From: Okapia johnstoni
Lineage: Eukaryota > Chordata > Mammalia > Artiodactyla > Giraffidae
Length of the DNA stretch: 64,000 bases
Reading direction: 5' to 3'
Assembly (NCBI GenBank): GCA_024291935.2
Contig: CM044315.1
Location: forward strand, 56,084,385-56,148,384
Part shown: positions 45,971 through 58,500 of the stretch, one piece after another
Layout of the letters: every line of letters begins with the position of its first letter
Numbering within the stretch: the stretch's first letter is position 1
Position numbers and translations under genes: made by a program
The notes under the pieces: generated by a model
Database searches by the model: none
Told to the model about the DNA's origin: nothing
The model's input: the letters and a program-made list of their open reading frames with translations, nothing else

Positions 45971-45975
<5 letters not shown>

Positions 45976-46016
<41 letters not shown>
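45976..46016. repeat. (TA)n microsatellite at the BovB 3' end
   Basis: Uninterrupted TA dinucleotide run of 41 bases directly before the BovB tail. Probably grown from the element's simple 3' tail. Confidence 0.9.
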
Positions 46017-46019
<3 letters not shown>

Positions 46020-47768
46020 TTCAGTTCAGTCGCTCAGTCGTGTCTGACTCTTTGTGACCCCATGAATTGCAGCACACCAGGCCTCTCTGTCCATCACCAA
46101 CTCCCAGAGTCCACCCAAACCCATGTCCATCGAGTCACTGACTCCATCCAACTATCTCATTCTCTGTCGTCCCCTTCTCCTCCTGTCCTCAATCTTACCC
46201 AGCATTAAGGTCTTTTCCAATGAGTCAACTCTTTGCATGAGGTGGCCAAAGTATTGGAGTTTCAGCTTCAACATCAGTCCTTCCAATGAACACCCAGGAT
46301 TGATCTCCTTTAGGATGTATTGATCGAATCTCCTTGCAGTCCAAGGGACTCTCAAGAGTCTTCTCCAACACCACAGTTCAAAAGCGTCAATTCTGCGGCT
46401 CTCAGCTTTCTTCACCGTCCAACTCTCACATCCATACATGACCACTGGAAAAACCATAGCCTTGACTAGATGGATTTTTGGCAAAGTAATGTCTCTGCTT
46501 TTAAATATGCTATCTAGGTTGGCCATAACCTTCCTTCCAAGGACTAAGTGTCTTTTAATTTCATGGCTGCAATCACCATCTGCAGTGATTTTGGAGCCCC
46601 CCAAAATAAAGTCTGACACTGTTTCCACTGCTTCCCCATCTATTTCCCATGAAGTGATGGGACCAGATACCATGATCTTAGTTTTCTGAATGTTGAGCTT
46701 TAAGTCAACTTTTTCACTCTCCTCTTTCACTTTCATCAAGAGGCTCTTTAGTTCTTCTTCACTTTCTGCCATAAGGGTGGTGTCATCTGCATATCTGAGG
46801 TTATTGATATTTCTCCCAGCAATCTTGATTCCAGCTTGTGTTTCTTCCAGCCCAGTGTTTCTCATGATGTACTCTGCATAGAAGTTAAATAAGCGGGGTG
46901 ACAATATACAGCCTTGATGTACTCCTTTTCCTATTTGGAACCAGACTGTTGTTCCATGTCCATTTCTAACTGTTGCTTCCTGACCTGCATACAGATTTTT
47001 CAAGAGGCAGGTCAGGTGGTCTGGTATTCCCATCTCTTTCAGAATTTTCCACAGTTTATTGTGATCCACACAGTCAAAGGCTTTGGCATAGTCAATAAAG
47101 CAGTAGTAGACGTTTTTCTGGAACTCTCTTGCTTTTTTGATGATCCAGCAGATGTTGGCAATTTCATCTCTGGTTCTTCTGCTTTTTCTAAAACCAGCTT
47201 GAACATCTGGAAGTTCACGGTTCATGTACGGCTGAAGCCTGGCTTGGAGAATTTTAAGCATTACTCTACTAGTGTGTGAGATGAGTGCAGTTGTACAGTA
47301 GTTTGAGCATTCTTTGGCATTGCCTTTCTTTGGGATTGGAATGAAAACTGACCTTTTCCAGTCCTGTGGCCACTGCTGAGTTTTTCAAATTTGCTGGCAT
47401 ATTGAGTGCAGCACTTTCACAGCATCATGTTTCAGGATTTGAAATAGCTCAACTGGAATTCCATCACCTCCACTAGCTTTGTTCCTAGTTATGCTTCCTA
47501 AGGCCCGCTTGACTTCACATTCCAGGATGTCTGGCTCTAGGTGAGTGATCACACCATCGTGATTATCTGGTTCATGAAGATCTTTTTTGTACAGTTCTGT
47601 GTATTTTTGCCACCTCTTCCTAATAGCTTCTGCTTCTGTTAGGTCTGTACCATTTCTGTCCTTTATTGCACCCATGTTTTCATAAAATGTTCCCTTGGTG
47701 TCTGTAATTTTCTTGAAGAGATCTCTAGTCTTTCCCATTCTATTATTTTCCTCTATTTCTTTGCATTA
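46017..47768 (-). mobile_element. BovB LINE, best preserved: RT frame open except for one TGA
   Basis: Reverse orientation from the tail (tcagttcagttcagtcgctcagtcgtg) to a 5' truncation near 47768; the endonuclease is absent. The frame complement 46152-47261 (369 residues) and the upstream frame complement 47385-47738 (117 residues) are in the same register; the only stop I find between them is TGA at 47385-47387. Motifs in the 369-residue part: DYAKAFD (about 57-63), QGCILSP (about 116-122) and the catalytic YADD (about 157-160), then the conserved ADGDCSHEIKRH region and the [15 protein letters not shown] end. RT of this type copies BovB RNA by target-primed reverse transcription. This copy cannot act alone without the endonuclease. 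Confidence 0.96.
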
Positions 47769-50700
47769 TCAATTGTTCTCAGTAGTTAATGTTATCATAG
47801 AATTTCATTTATTTAATAAGCTTGAAGAATATTTACTACTTTCTCCTTGTTTTATGTACTGTGACACAAACGGCTAAATGACTTTTTCAAAATCCAGAGG
47901 TGGTTAGTGATAAAACTGGGACAACTTCTTCATTCTTTTAACTCGCAATTTAGCACATTTATTTCCCACAAAAGAAATTTTAAAATTTAAATGCAAATTA
48001 TTTACTTATGCATAAATGTATGTTTATGGAGATTTTTGACACTGAATCCTTGGGTTACAATATTCCATAGACTTATTTTTGAATCATTAAATTCAGTTTT
48101 TATTCATAGACAGAAAAAAGAGAGATATATCTCTGCAGTACTCAGGACAAATTTTAATAATATTGTTTCAAGAGGAAGTGAGTTGAGAGATAGCAGTCCT
48201 AAGAAACATCAGTATAAGTTGGTCTCTCCTCAAAAAACTATAGCCATTGCATATATTAGATTCTTAAAATGAATGTATTTTCCATATTGAACAAATCAGT
48301 AGTTACATTTTTATTATTTACCATAAAATATAATGTTAAAATAAAATCATATTTATTTTTCCATTTTTGTACTTCTGAATTGCTCTGATATTTAACTTTT
48401 AAAAGTATCCAATTAGATATAAAGTGTTTAAACAACTGCCATCTGATGACCACCATTCATGATACTGCTGCTCTCTGTCAGATGATACAAGGTATATACA
48501 ATACCTTAACAGATCCTTTTTAAAATTCAGGATGAATGAAAATGTAAGTCAAGGAATCAATCATTGTGAGGAGAACAAAATACTGTTCAACTATGTTTCC
48601 ACCTTTAAAACTCTAATTTTCATAAACTGTAGGAAGTATATTTTGGTAACAGATAAACTATCAAAATCCATCTTTATATGAAAGAATGAGATAAATGAGG
48701 AGAAATGCTTGTAAAAGTCAACTGCTTCCTGATGTTTCCCTCAGAATTTCAAGTTGTTCAATACAATTTGTGGATATGATGGCAAATTTTATGTAATCTC
48801 TCTGAAAAAGCATTGGTTAATTCACTTTTGACTAAAGGCCAAATAAAATTTGTTAGTTTCCGAAACATAAGCACTATTCCTTGCACAGCAGCTGTTGGAT
48901 TATTGCCAACAATCTGAATTTACTTATTTAGCTTAAAAAAAACAGGTGCCTATATTCCTAACCACAGTTTTTCACAATCAAAACTGCCATTTTCTTTACA
49001 TAATTACATCTAAACACATCACTAGTCCTCTAACAATTGTCTCCATGCTGTTTTTTTTTTTAATTCTCACAATTGAAATCCATAACTTGGCTCTAAGTTT
49101 TTCTTCGTGTTCTGACATTTAAAAAGCAACATGCTGTGTTTACCATTCTCTATTAAACTTCTTTGACTCCATGAATTCCCTCCTTTACTTTTTGCTCTTT
49201 CCTTGTTCCAGAGTTACCTTTGGTCTTCTGTGCCATTTAGTCTATGTCCAGAACATCCCATTAATTTTCTTGTCTTTCCTGTAACTTTTCTATCCAGAAT
49301 AGTTTCTGCCTTCTTTCATTGATCAGTTCCTCTTGCAGGTTTAATCCTGGAAGACAACTGTTTCCGTTATAGATCTTGTATTTTCTTACATGCACTTAAG
49401 ACCCAGAGCAAAAAACAATATCTGGCAGCAACTTCTTATATTTATAGCATCATTCTTATGTCTACTTATTCACTGAATAGACACCTTTCTAGATAGGGGG
49501 TGAATAAAGATCCATACAATATTATCCTGTCCCACATGGAGAACTAGTTTAGTAAGGAAAACAGTTGTAAATAAATAAGTGTAACAATACAGGTTTCAGT
49601 CAAGAAACTAATGAATCAAACATTTCACATGCATCTGATTGAGGGCCTGCATAAGGCAGGCAACGTACCAAGCCCTAAGAGATGATAAGAAATAAATAAA
49701 TAAATAAACATGGTTTATTCTCCCTTGTGGAATTTATATCTCAGTGAGGAGATAGAAATTGAATGTAGTCATTTAAATAGCACTTTGGAGACTGCTAATT
49801 TATCACCTCTATTTCTTTAATGCTGGAACTACATTCTCATGCTTCATATTCTGAAAATAAATATGGCATTAAACAAAATGCTTTGACCTACATTTTATGT
49901 ATATCAGGCTTCCTGTAATAATGGACCGAAATCACAATGATCATTACTCCTTGCTGTTATTTGCTGCAGCTGCATCTGTGAGCTGAGAGGCTTCCAACCA
50001 TAAGGCCATGTGGAACTGTTATTTATCTTCATTCTGCAGGGTAATATTTCATCTCACCAATATCCCCATATTGACAAAGTTTACAGGGACCATTTTCTTT
50101 TCCTTATAAATCTCTGGGCATTGGACATATTGAAGCAAATTTTTCTAATCTATAGATATCATTATTTGCCAAAGAAAATCAAGGATAATGACAAAGTTTG
50201 CTTTCCTAAAGGAAAGAAAGCTCAGTGGATTAAAGCAATGATGCTTCATAAAAATGCTGTGGAATTCTGAAGTAAAATCAGCTAATGAATCAAAAACACA
50301 ACAATTTCATATGCATTATCTGCTTTGATTTTTACAACAACTTTTTGGGAAAGGTAGGACAGGTGTTACACTCTTCATGTTAATAGGGAGAAATATGAAT
50401 GATTCAAGACCATTGTCCACAAGGGTCCTTTGGATTCCAAAGTGAGGGCTCTTCTACTACAAATGGAGAGAGGGATAGGAATGCATCTGGATAAGGGAGA
50501 ATGTCTACTTTGTGTCAGGAGCTGTACTGGTGAATTAGGCATATTATCCCACTTAATCAAACAAATGATTTAAGAGAGATTCAAGGATGGCTGACAAGCT
50601 GATATCTAAAGAAGCCTTTCAGAATGAGAATGTAAGAATGTGAAAGTAGGCCTAAGTAGTAGGCTCATCTGGTTCTGTGTTCATATCTGTTTGTGCCACC

Positions 50701-50841
50701 TAAGTGCAGGGCATCTGTGACTTGACCTCAAAATTTTGGTGTATTACCTACTATAGTGATGACAATAAACAAGAGATATATGTAGAAGTTACTAGCCTGG
50801 CAAGACGACCTAGGTTCTAGTTCCAAATCCCCAGCACATTT
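47769..50841. other. Intergenic DNA, mostly unassigned
   Basis: No gene recognised over 3 kb. Weak L2-like text lies at about 49180-49400, an (AAAT)n run at about 49693-49710, and MIR-like reverse words near 50290-50380. The frames 47991-48272 and 50010-50270 have no recognisable domain. Confidence 0.45.
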
Positions 50842-50890
50842 GTACACACACACACACACACACCACACACACACACACACACGCACACAC
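50842..50890. repeat. (CA)n microsatellite
   Basis: Two CA runs joined by 'ccacac', ending in 'acgcacacac'. A likely length-polymorphic site. Confidence 0.92.
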
Positions 50891-51004
50891 TTACTACTAG
50901 CTTTATAACTTTGAAACACTCAAACTTCTCTGAACTTCAGTTCTCATGACCTTCTATTCTCATTAATATAGTTATTTTCACCAGTAATATTATATTTATT
51001 TATT

Positions 51005-51305
51005 TAAAAAATTTTGGACTGCACTGGGTCTTCATTGCTGTGTGTGGGCTTTCCTAGTTGCAGTGAGTGAGGGCTACTCATCATTGCTGTGCACAGTCTT
51101 CTCATTGCAGTGTCTTCTCTTGTTAAGGAGCACAGGCCCTAGGTGCATGGGCTGCAGTAATGGGGGCATGTAGGCTCAGTAGTTGTGGTGCATGGGTTTA
51201 GTTGCCCAGTGGCAAGTGGGATCTTCCTGGACCAGGGATCAAACCCATGTCCCCTCCATTGGCAGGTGGGTTCTTAACCACTGGGCCACCAAGGAAGTCC
51301 TTTAC
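51005..51305 (-). mobile_element. CHR-type tRNA SINE
   Basis: Reverse orientation: 'gctttcctagttgcagtgagtgagggctactc', 'cttctcattgcagtg', then the head 'accagggatcaaacccatg' and 'cactgggccaccaaggaagtcc'. Confidence 0.87.
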
Positions 51306-53639
51306 TAGTGATAGTGTACTGGTGTTATAGTTACCATAAGAAGCCAAAAGTCACTGACTCATTGGGTTCACTGACTTCTAAACATAGTTTAACTGACAGG
51401 GGTTAGCAAGAGGTTTGCTTAGGGGAAAAACACCACCTGCAGCAAAAAGAAAACATGTTTAGTTTGTTCCCAACCTCATGTTCCTTTGAAGGCATATAGG
51501 CAACTTCTGATCCTGATGAAGAAATGGTGGCAAGGAGATAATTCCCTGGTGCCAACTCCCATTGCTGGCTCTGCAATCCATGTAATTATACGCACAATTT
51601 TCTTCTCTGTTAGCAATAAAGCTAATAACTAGGCTGGCTTATCCAGGGCATTTCAGCAGCATTCTAGGATTGCTGTTCCACTTTACTTCTGCAGAATTCT
51701 GCTAAAACATAAGAATGGCTATATTACCAAGATGCACCAATCAAATGCTTGGTAGAACTGATGAAAAGTTTTCCAAATAAATACCATAGCAAAACAATTC
51801 CACTAATTTGGCATAAAACTGTAAGATGTTTTGACTTTATGATAGTTGCTAGTCAGAAGCTCACTATTGTTTTCCATGCAGAATTTCAAAATTGACATTG
51901 ATCTGGTCAGTGACTTCCTACAATTTATTTATTTTCCTTTAACATGAAAAGAGTACTTTGAGTGGTGAGCAGACACAACTGGAGGACCTTTATGTGGCAG
52001 AGTCCTATTGATATTTGAGCCTCAGCATATATACAACATCCTTCGTTACCCTTTATCTTTGTGCTTTTTCTCCTTTTCTTTCTCTATGTGTTGATTTCAT
52101 GGGTATCCTTGATGGGAGAACAAGAGGATGTTTTTCAAAAGATGAAGTATACTGGAGTCTTAACATCCTTTACACAGCAGGGAAACCAAATGAATAAAAG
52201 TTCTCATTTTCAATGTTGTGCCTAACTGTGCTCTCAAGAATGTTAATTAATTGAGAAAAACTACCAGAAATAGAGGTATAAGCATTAGACTTTGAAAATG
52301 AACCTGGAGTCACATATGTATTTGTTAATGGATAAAAGAAAAAAATGCTTTCAGGAGGGATTGCTGAGTCTTTATAAGGTTTTTTTAAGACAGATCGAAT
52401 GTAAAAGGTTCATATCTAACTGGGTACATTTTTCTCAGTTCTTGTTCAAAAACAGCAGTTTTTGAAATGAATGACACCAGCCTAAGATATTATATAATGT
52501 GATATCCTAAAAATAAAATGTCTGAACATCAAATTTCCTCAGTGTCCTGAGGTTCCCAAGATGAGTGGAAAAAAGTCTCTAAAATAGGGCATAGGACAGT
52601 GAGCTGTGAAAAGAAAGTAAAAACATACAAAACAAGGGCAAAGAAGCTTAGAAAGCACTTTTATCTACTCATTTCATCTGTATTTCTGCTGAAAGTAGTG
52701 TTTCAATAAACTAATCAATCTACTTTCTCTTTGATCTCATAATGCAGTAGTCTTTTATTATTTTATTTAAAATATTAGTTTCCTTACATTTGTATTTCAT
52801 CTCAGGATAGTGTTAGCAAACTCACAAGGGGTTTGATGTTTCACATCCTATTATGCAAAGATTCTAAAGCTATACATTTATATCTGCCAGTTTCCCATTT
52901 ATTCCATGAACTGAAGTTACACGGACTTAAGCAAGAACGTGCACGCATCCTGACTCATATTATTTAACTCTTCTCACGCCATCTCTAGCCTATTGCCACT
53001 CAGCCCTGCCTTGATTACTTTCCACATTTACATTCTCGAAGTATATTAGACTGAGATTCTGTGATGTTGCATATTATATTTCTCGTCTTTAATAAGTATA
53101 ACTGGGTTTAATAAATATGCAATAGAGGAAGGAAAGGGATATAATCTCTCAAATTATATCTCTCAGGTAGCAAAAGCAATTTGTGACCATCTTCTTTTCT
53201 TTTGCAGAAGTTAGCTATTTCTTCAAGAATTCCTTCAAGATGCTCTGTGTATCGATAGTAACCATCATTACAGTACAGGAATTCTGTTCATGTCCCAGAT
53301 TCCCAGATAAAGTTTTGCAGGTTTTTTACTTTGTCTTTTCTCTTTTTTTGATGCTCTTTCTGAGCACCACCAGTCCTGAGTATCTATAAGTAATTCCTGC
53401 TATGAGTGGTAGGAGAGAAAAGGAAGAATAATTGTATATTTTTCCCTTGTAATTTTGACTTTGCTTGTTCCATGCCTTAAGGGGCATCAGTCTAGGAGAC
53501 CTGAAGGTTGTTATCTTGCTTAAAGAGCTTTCAAAATTAATCTCTCCTATTATCTCTCACACAACACTGTATTCTTTTCCTATAAGACACTTACCATAAT
53601 TTGTAAAACTGTGTATTGGGAATGGCATGAAGAGAGAAA
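51306..53639. other. Intergenic DNA, nothing recognised
   Basis: Over 2 kb without a clear repeat or gene. A splice-acceptor-like tract 'ttcttttcttttgcag' precedes an open frame at 53183-53389 (68 codons, hydrophobic). Not enough to call an exon. Confidence 0.45.
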
Positions 53640-53785
53640 ACTTGTTTGAAAGAGAACTCCAAATAATAAAAATGGACATTCTCCCCTCCAGGAGGTGAAG
53701 CTTAATCTCCTCCATTTGAGCGTAGGGTGGACTCAGTGATTTCTTCTTGCTGATGAAGAGTAAAGGAAGGTAAAAATAGTAACCT
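53640..53785 (+). mobile_element. MLT1-like LTR fragment (tentative)
   Basis: 'ctccaggaggtgaagcttaatctcctcc..gagcgtagggtggactcagtgattt' resembles the 5' part of a MaLR MLT1 LTR. Only about 145 bp is visible. Confidence 0.45.
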
Positions 53786-53888
53786 TCCAGTGGAGAAAAC
53801 TGGTTCTACTTCTTGGCCAAGGTTAATATCACCAACGATGTCCTGCTGAGAATGTGTATTCCCTGGTATAATATGATGAAAGTGTACT

Positions 53889-54595
53889 TACTGCTTTGGC
53901 ATTTCAGTCCCCTGTAATAAAAAGGACATCTTTGTGGGTGTTAGTTCTAGAAGGGCTTATAGGTCTTCATAGAACTGTTCAACTTCAGCTTCTTCAGCAT
54001 TACTGGTCGGGGCATAAACTTGGATTACTGTGATATTGAACGGTTTGCCTTGGAAATGAACAGAGATCATTCTGTCGTTTTTGAGATTGCATCCAAGTAC
54101 TTCATTTCAGACTCTTCTGTTGACTATGATGGCTACTCCATCTCTTCTAAGGGATACTTGCCCACAGCAGTAGATATAATGGTCATCTGAGTTAAAGTCA
54201 CCCATTCCAGTCCATTTTAGTTCGCTGATTCTTAAAATGTTGATGTTCACTCTTGCCGTCTCCTGTTTGATCACTTCCAATTTGCCTTGATTCATGGACC
54301 TAACATTCCAGGTTCCTATGCAATATTGCTCTTTACAGCGTCGGACTTTACTTGCAACACCAGTTACATCCACAACTGGGTGTTGCTTTTGCTTTGGCTC
54401 CATCTCTTCAGTCTTTCTGGAGCTATTTCTCCACTGGTCTCCAGCAACATATTGGGCAAATACTGACCTGGGGAGTTCATCTTTGAGTGTCTTATCTTTT
54501 TGCCTTTTCATAATGTTCATGGGATTCTCAAGGCAAGAATACTGATGTGGTTTGCCATTCCCTTATCCAGTGGACCACATTTTGTCAGAAAAAGA
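53889..54595 (-). mobile_element. BovB endonuclease N-terminal part, inverted 5' segment
   Basis: Reverse-orientation 5' part of BovB, joined head-to-head to the sense RT part on its right. The 137-residue frame (complement 54107-54520) carries the start of the AP-type endonuclease: IGTWNVRSM (about 68-76), holding the conserved Asn, and ISELKW (about 98-103), holding the catalytic Glu. RNSSRKTEEMEPKQKQH precedes it as N-terminal leader. The layout is explained by twin priming of the element at 54596-55724. Confidence 0.93.
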
Positions 54596-55724
54596 AAAAG
54601 AGTTACAAAAAAACATCTACGTCTGCTTTACTGACTATGCCAAAGCCTTTGACTGTGTGGATCACAACAAACTGTGGAAAATTCTTAAAGAGATGGGAAT
54701 ACCAGACCACCTGACCTGCCTCTTGAGAAATCTGTATGTAGGTAAGGAAGCAACAGTTTGAACTAGACATGGACTAGACATGGAACAACAGACTGGTTCC
54801 AAATTGGGAAAGGAGTACGTCAAGGTTATGTATTGTCATCCTGCTTATTTAACTTATATACAGAGCACATCACGAGAAATGCTGGGCTGGATGAAGCAGA
54901 AGCTGGAATCAAGATTTCTGGGAGAAATATCAATAACCTCAGATATGCAGATGATACCACTCTTATGGGAGAAAGCAAAGAAGAACTAAAGACCTCTTGA
55001 TGAAGGTGAAAGAGGAGAGTGAAAAAGTTGGCTTAAACTCAACATTCAGAAAATTAAGATCATGGCATCTGGTCCCATCATTTCATGGCAAATAGAAGGG
55101 GAAACAGTGGAAACAGTGGCAGACTTTATTTTGGGGGGCTCCAAAGTCACTGCAGATGGTGACTTCAGCCATGAAATTAAAAGATGCTTGCTTCTTGAAA
55201 GAAAAGTTATGATCAACCTAGACAGCATATTAAAAAGCAGAGACAATACTTTGTCAACAAAGGTACGTCTAGTCAAGGCTATGGTTTTTCCAGTGGTCAT
55301 GTATGGATGTGACAGTTGGACTATAAAGAAAGTTGAGTGTGGAAGAATTGATGCTTTTGAACTGTGGTGTTGAAGAAGACTCTTGAGAGTCCCTTGGACT
55401 GCAAAAAGATCCAACCAGTCCATCCTAAAGGAAATCAGCCCTGAATATTCATTGGAAGGACTGATGCTGAAGCTGAAAGTCCAATACTTTGGCCACCTCA
55501 TGTGAAGAGCTGACTTGTTTGAAAAGACCCTGATGCTGGGAAAGATTTAAGGCAGGAGGAGAAGGGGACGACAGAGGATGAGATGGTTGGATGGCATCAC
55601 CAACTCAATGGACATGAGGTTGAGTAAACTCCGGGAGTTGGTGATGGACAGGGAGGCCTGGCGTGCTGCAGTCCATGGGGTCGCAGAGAGTCAGACAAGA
55701 CTGAACAACTAAACTGAACTGAAC
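54596..55724 (+). mobile_element. BovB reverse-transcriptase part and 3' end
   Basis: Sense BovB from 'aaaaacatctacgtctgctttactgactatgcc' (motif A region) to the tail 'ctgaacaactaaactgaactgaa'. Broken into frames 54552-54761, 54780-54989 and 55062-55373; the catalytic-box DNA 'ctcagatatgcagatgatacc' is intact but the frame is shifted. Possible target-site duplications: tgtacttact (53883-53892) and tgtactttact (55725-55735), differing by one T. Confidence 0.94.
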
Positions 55725-56154
55725 TGTACTTTACTCCTGTAATATTCTTCCCCCTATCCCACAACGTCAGTCTAGTCATGAGAAAAACATCATACAAACT
55801 CAAATTGAGGAACTATCTACAAAATTCCTTACCAGTATTCTTCAAAGGTATCAATATCATGAAAAGTAAGATAAAACTGTCACAGATGGAAGGTGACTAA
55901 GGAGACATGATTCAATGCAATGTAGTATCCTAGATTGGGCATGAGAATAGAGAAATGACACTCGTGGAAAAACTGGAAAAAAACAAATAAAATCTCTTGT
56001 TAATAATATTTGTCTATGCTAATTTCTCACTGTTAGCAAACATGCCATAGTTAAAATGTTAATAATATGATATTAAAATATCCTATTAAATGTACTATTA
56101 AATAGGATTACTATTTAATGTAGTATTAAATTGCAATATACTATTGAAATGAGC

Positions 56155-56960
56155 AGGACCCTGTGGGGCTCCTGCACACAGAAGTCTTTCTGTTTTCCCC
56201 ATTTTTATTTGTAGGGAATAGACACACAGCTTCCATGACCTTCCCTGAGTTGCAAAGGGCAGATTCAAACAGTTGCTAATCAGGGAAAGGAAGGAATGCA
56301 GAGACAAAGGAGAAGCAGTTAAGAAAAAATAGTGCAGCCTTTTGGCCGAGTCCTGGTTTCCCTCAAGGGATACAGGTAACAATGTCTTTAAGCTCTTCTG
56401 AGTGTTTCACAGTTGGTGTTCCCAGTGGGGAAGAACCCACTTGTCAATGCAGGAAACATAGAGACTCAGGTTGGATCCCTGGGTCAAGAATATCCCCTGA
56501 AGGAGGACAGGGCAACTCACTCCAGTATACTTGCTTGGAGAATCCCAGGGACAGAGGAGTCTGGCGGGTTACAGTCCGTAGGGTCACAGAGTCGGATACA
56601 ACTGAAGCCCCTTAGCATAGCACACAGCAGAACTAAAACAGCTATCAAATGAAAGATGTTTCAGAGAGAAGGTCACAGTTTGATAACCTAGAGAAGTTCA
56701 TCATGGGACCACCTGAGGCCAGATTAAAGGAGTGCAAACCCTTCACATACCCTCATCCTTATAAGCACTCCACCCTTGAACTGTGGCTATAAAAGTCCTC
56801 ACCAAACCCTCCTGGGTTGGGACACACAGTTTTGAGGCACGAGCCTGCTGTGACTCCTTTGCCTGGCAAAATAATAAAGCTGTTCTTTTTACTTCACCCA
56901 AAACTGTCTCCAAGATTTGATTCAGTACAGGTGCACAGAGGATGAGTTTTCGGCATCAAA
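56155..56960 (+). mobile_element. BTLTR1-like solo LTR, interrupted by a Bov-tA
   Basis: Third copy of this LTR family: 'ggaccctgtggggctcctg', 'ttccctgagttgcaaagggcagattcaaacagttgctaatcaggg', a TATA-like 'gctataaaagtcc', a polyadenylation signal 'aataataaagctg', and U5 'gtctccaagatttgattcag'. The U3 is split by the Bov-tA at 56413-56630. No retroviral coding region lies next to it, so it is a solo LTR. The family name is from recall of the bovine ERV1 LTR. Confidence 0.75.
56413..56630 (+). mobile_element. Bov-tA SINE inside the LTR
   Basis: 'ggtgttcccagtggggaagaaccc', 'ggttggatccctgggtcaag', 'ccactccagta'-type centre (cactccagtatacttgcttggag), 'cacagagtcggatacaactgaag', ending 'cacacagcag'. 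Younger than the LTR it splits. Confidence 0.92.
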
Positions 56961-57174
56961 TTCTCTCCTTCTTTTGTGTAAATCTAAAATTATTTTACAA
57001 CAAAATTTTTAAAGGAGAGTGAAAATATTTATTGGGTACAGATTTGTTTAGTGTCTACCTTGCTCATGATACTGTAAGCTTTAAGAAACCAAAGAACATG
57101 ACTACTATATAAATCTTTTTTTTTTCCCTCCTAGGGCCTGGAATTGTATAGTTTCCTGGTAAGACCTCAGGAAA

Positions 57175-57378
57175 TTGTGGTTTTAGTCACTCAGTCATGT
57201 CTGACTCTTCACTATCCTATAGCCCATCAGGCTCCTCTGTCCTTGGAACTCTCCAGGCAAGAACACTGGAGTGGGTAGCCATTCCCTTCTTCGGGGGATC
57301 TTCCTGACCCACAGATCAAATCTGGGCCTCCTGAATTGCAGGCAGATTCTTTACCATCTGAGCCGCCAGGAAAGCCTG
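57175..57378 (-). mobile_element. Bov-tA SINE
   Basis: Reverse orientation: 'tagtcactcagtcatgtctgactc', 'ggctcctctgtccttgg', 'gggggatcttcctgaccca', head 'gagccgccaggaaagcc'. Confidence 0.92.
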
Positions 57379-57404
57379 CTTGTTGTCTAAATAAGTGTGT
57401 AACT

Positions 57405-57525
57405 GATTCGATGGACATGAATTTGAGCAAACTCCAGGAGATGGTGAAGGATAGTGAAGCCAAGTGTGCTGCAGTCCATGGGGTTGCAAGGAGTAGGACA
57501 TGACTTAGTGACTGAACAACAAGAA
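57405..57525 (+). mobile_element. BovB extreme 3' tail
   Basis: 'gatggacatgaatttgagcaaactccaggagatgg', 'gctgcagtccatggggttgcaaggagtagg'. About 120 bp, directly after a Bov-tA. Confidence 0.85.
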
Positions 57526-57834
57526 GATAAGTATAAGTGCATGCCAGGATTTCTCCAGTATCTGCCATTTGCTGACTTTACCAGGATTTATACCCACACT
57601 GGGGTGAATTCAAGACAACATAAACATAATATGAAACCCAATACATTCTCTCATTGGAAAACAATGTGTACTTTGTCCTGTAGTTTCTGTCACATATGAA
57701 CTAGGTTCATATGTCTGACATATACCAAGCCAAACACTAAAGGTTTATAGCAAAGAAACGGTTAAATCACAAGGCAGCCAAGAAGGGGGTAGGGAAGTAA
57801 ATTTCAGATTTGCTTCTCCAGAAGAGAAGGGTTA

Positions 57835-58050
57835 GGGCTATTTTGGTGGCTCAGATGGTAAAGAATCCACCTGCAATGCAGGAGACCTGGGTTTGATCCC
57901 TGGGTTGGGAAGATTCTCTGGAGGAGATGGCCACCCACTCTAGTGTTCTTGCTTAGAGAGTCCCCACAAACAGAGGGGCCTGGCAGGCTGAAGTCCATGG
58001 AGTTGCAAAGAGTTAGACATGGCTGAGCAACTAAGCACACACACAGCATA
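57835..58050 (+). mobile_element. Bov-tA SINE
   Basis: 'ttttggtggctcagatggtaaagaatccacc', 'gggttgggaagattctctgg', 'gttgcaaagagttagacatggctgagcaac', ending in (CA)n. Confidence 0.93.
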
Positions 58051-58387
58051 GGATAAGAGGCAGAATGGTCTAAGGTGTGGGCAAAGTTGATTGCAGGCAA
58101 GAAAAGTGAGGTACTCAGTGGTCTGTGTAAGTGTGGTCTAGCTTCATGGCTCTGTAGGACACAAGTTCAGATCATGTTCTGAGGGTGGCGTATTGGGTCC
58201 TCTGAGGTCAAGAGGTCACCCATGGGGCACTCACATAGGCCCATTTGAATGGCTGGTGATCTCAACAGGTCTGAACTGGGCAAGAACTAGCTAAATGTTC
58301 CTTAAAATCAACTTAAACATTATTATGAGGAGGTGGGAGTTTAGTTAAAAATCAACTGAATGCCAGTGACTAAAAGCAAGTGAGGAC

Positions 58388-58500
58388 ACTTCCCTGGTGG
58401 TTCAGTGGCTAAAACTCTGCTCCCAATGCAGATGGCCTGGGTTCAATCCCTGGTCAGAGAACTAGATCCCTGACCTCAACTAAGATCTAGTGCTTCCCTT
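58388..58500 (+). mobile_element. CHR-type SINE, truncated
   Basis: 'acttccctggtggttcagtggctaaaactctgctcccaatgcag', 'gggttcaatccctggtcagagaactagatccc', then loses similarity. Confidence 0.8.

Noticed and set aside
53183..53389. Possible exon after a splice-acceptor-like tract
   Set aside because: One acceptor-like motif and a 68-codon frame, without a donor, neighbouring exons or a recognisable protein, are not enough.
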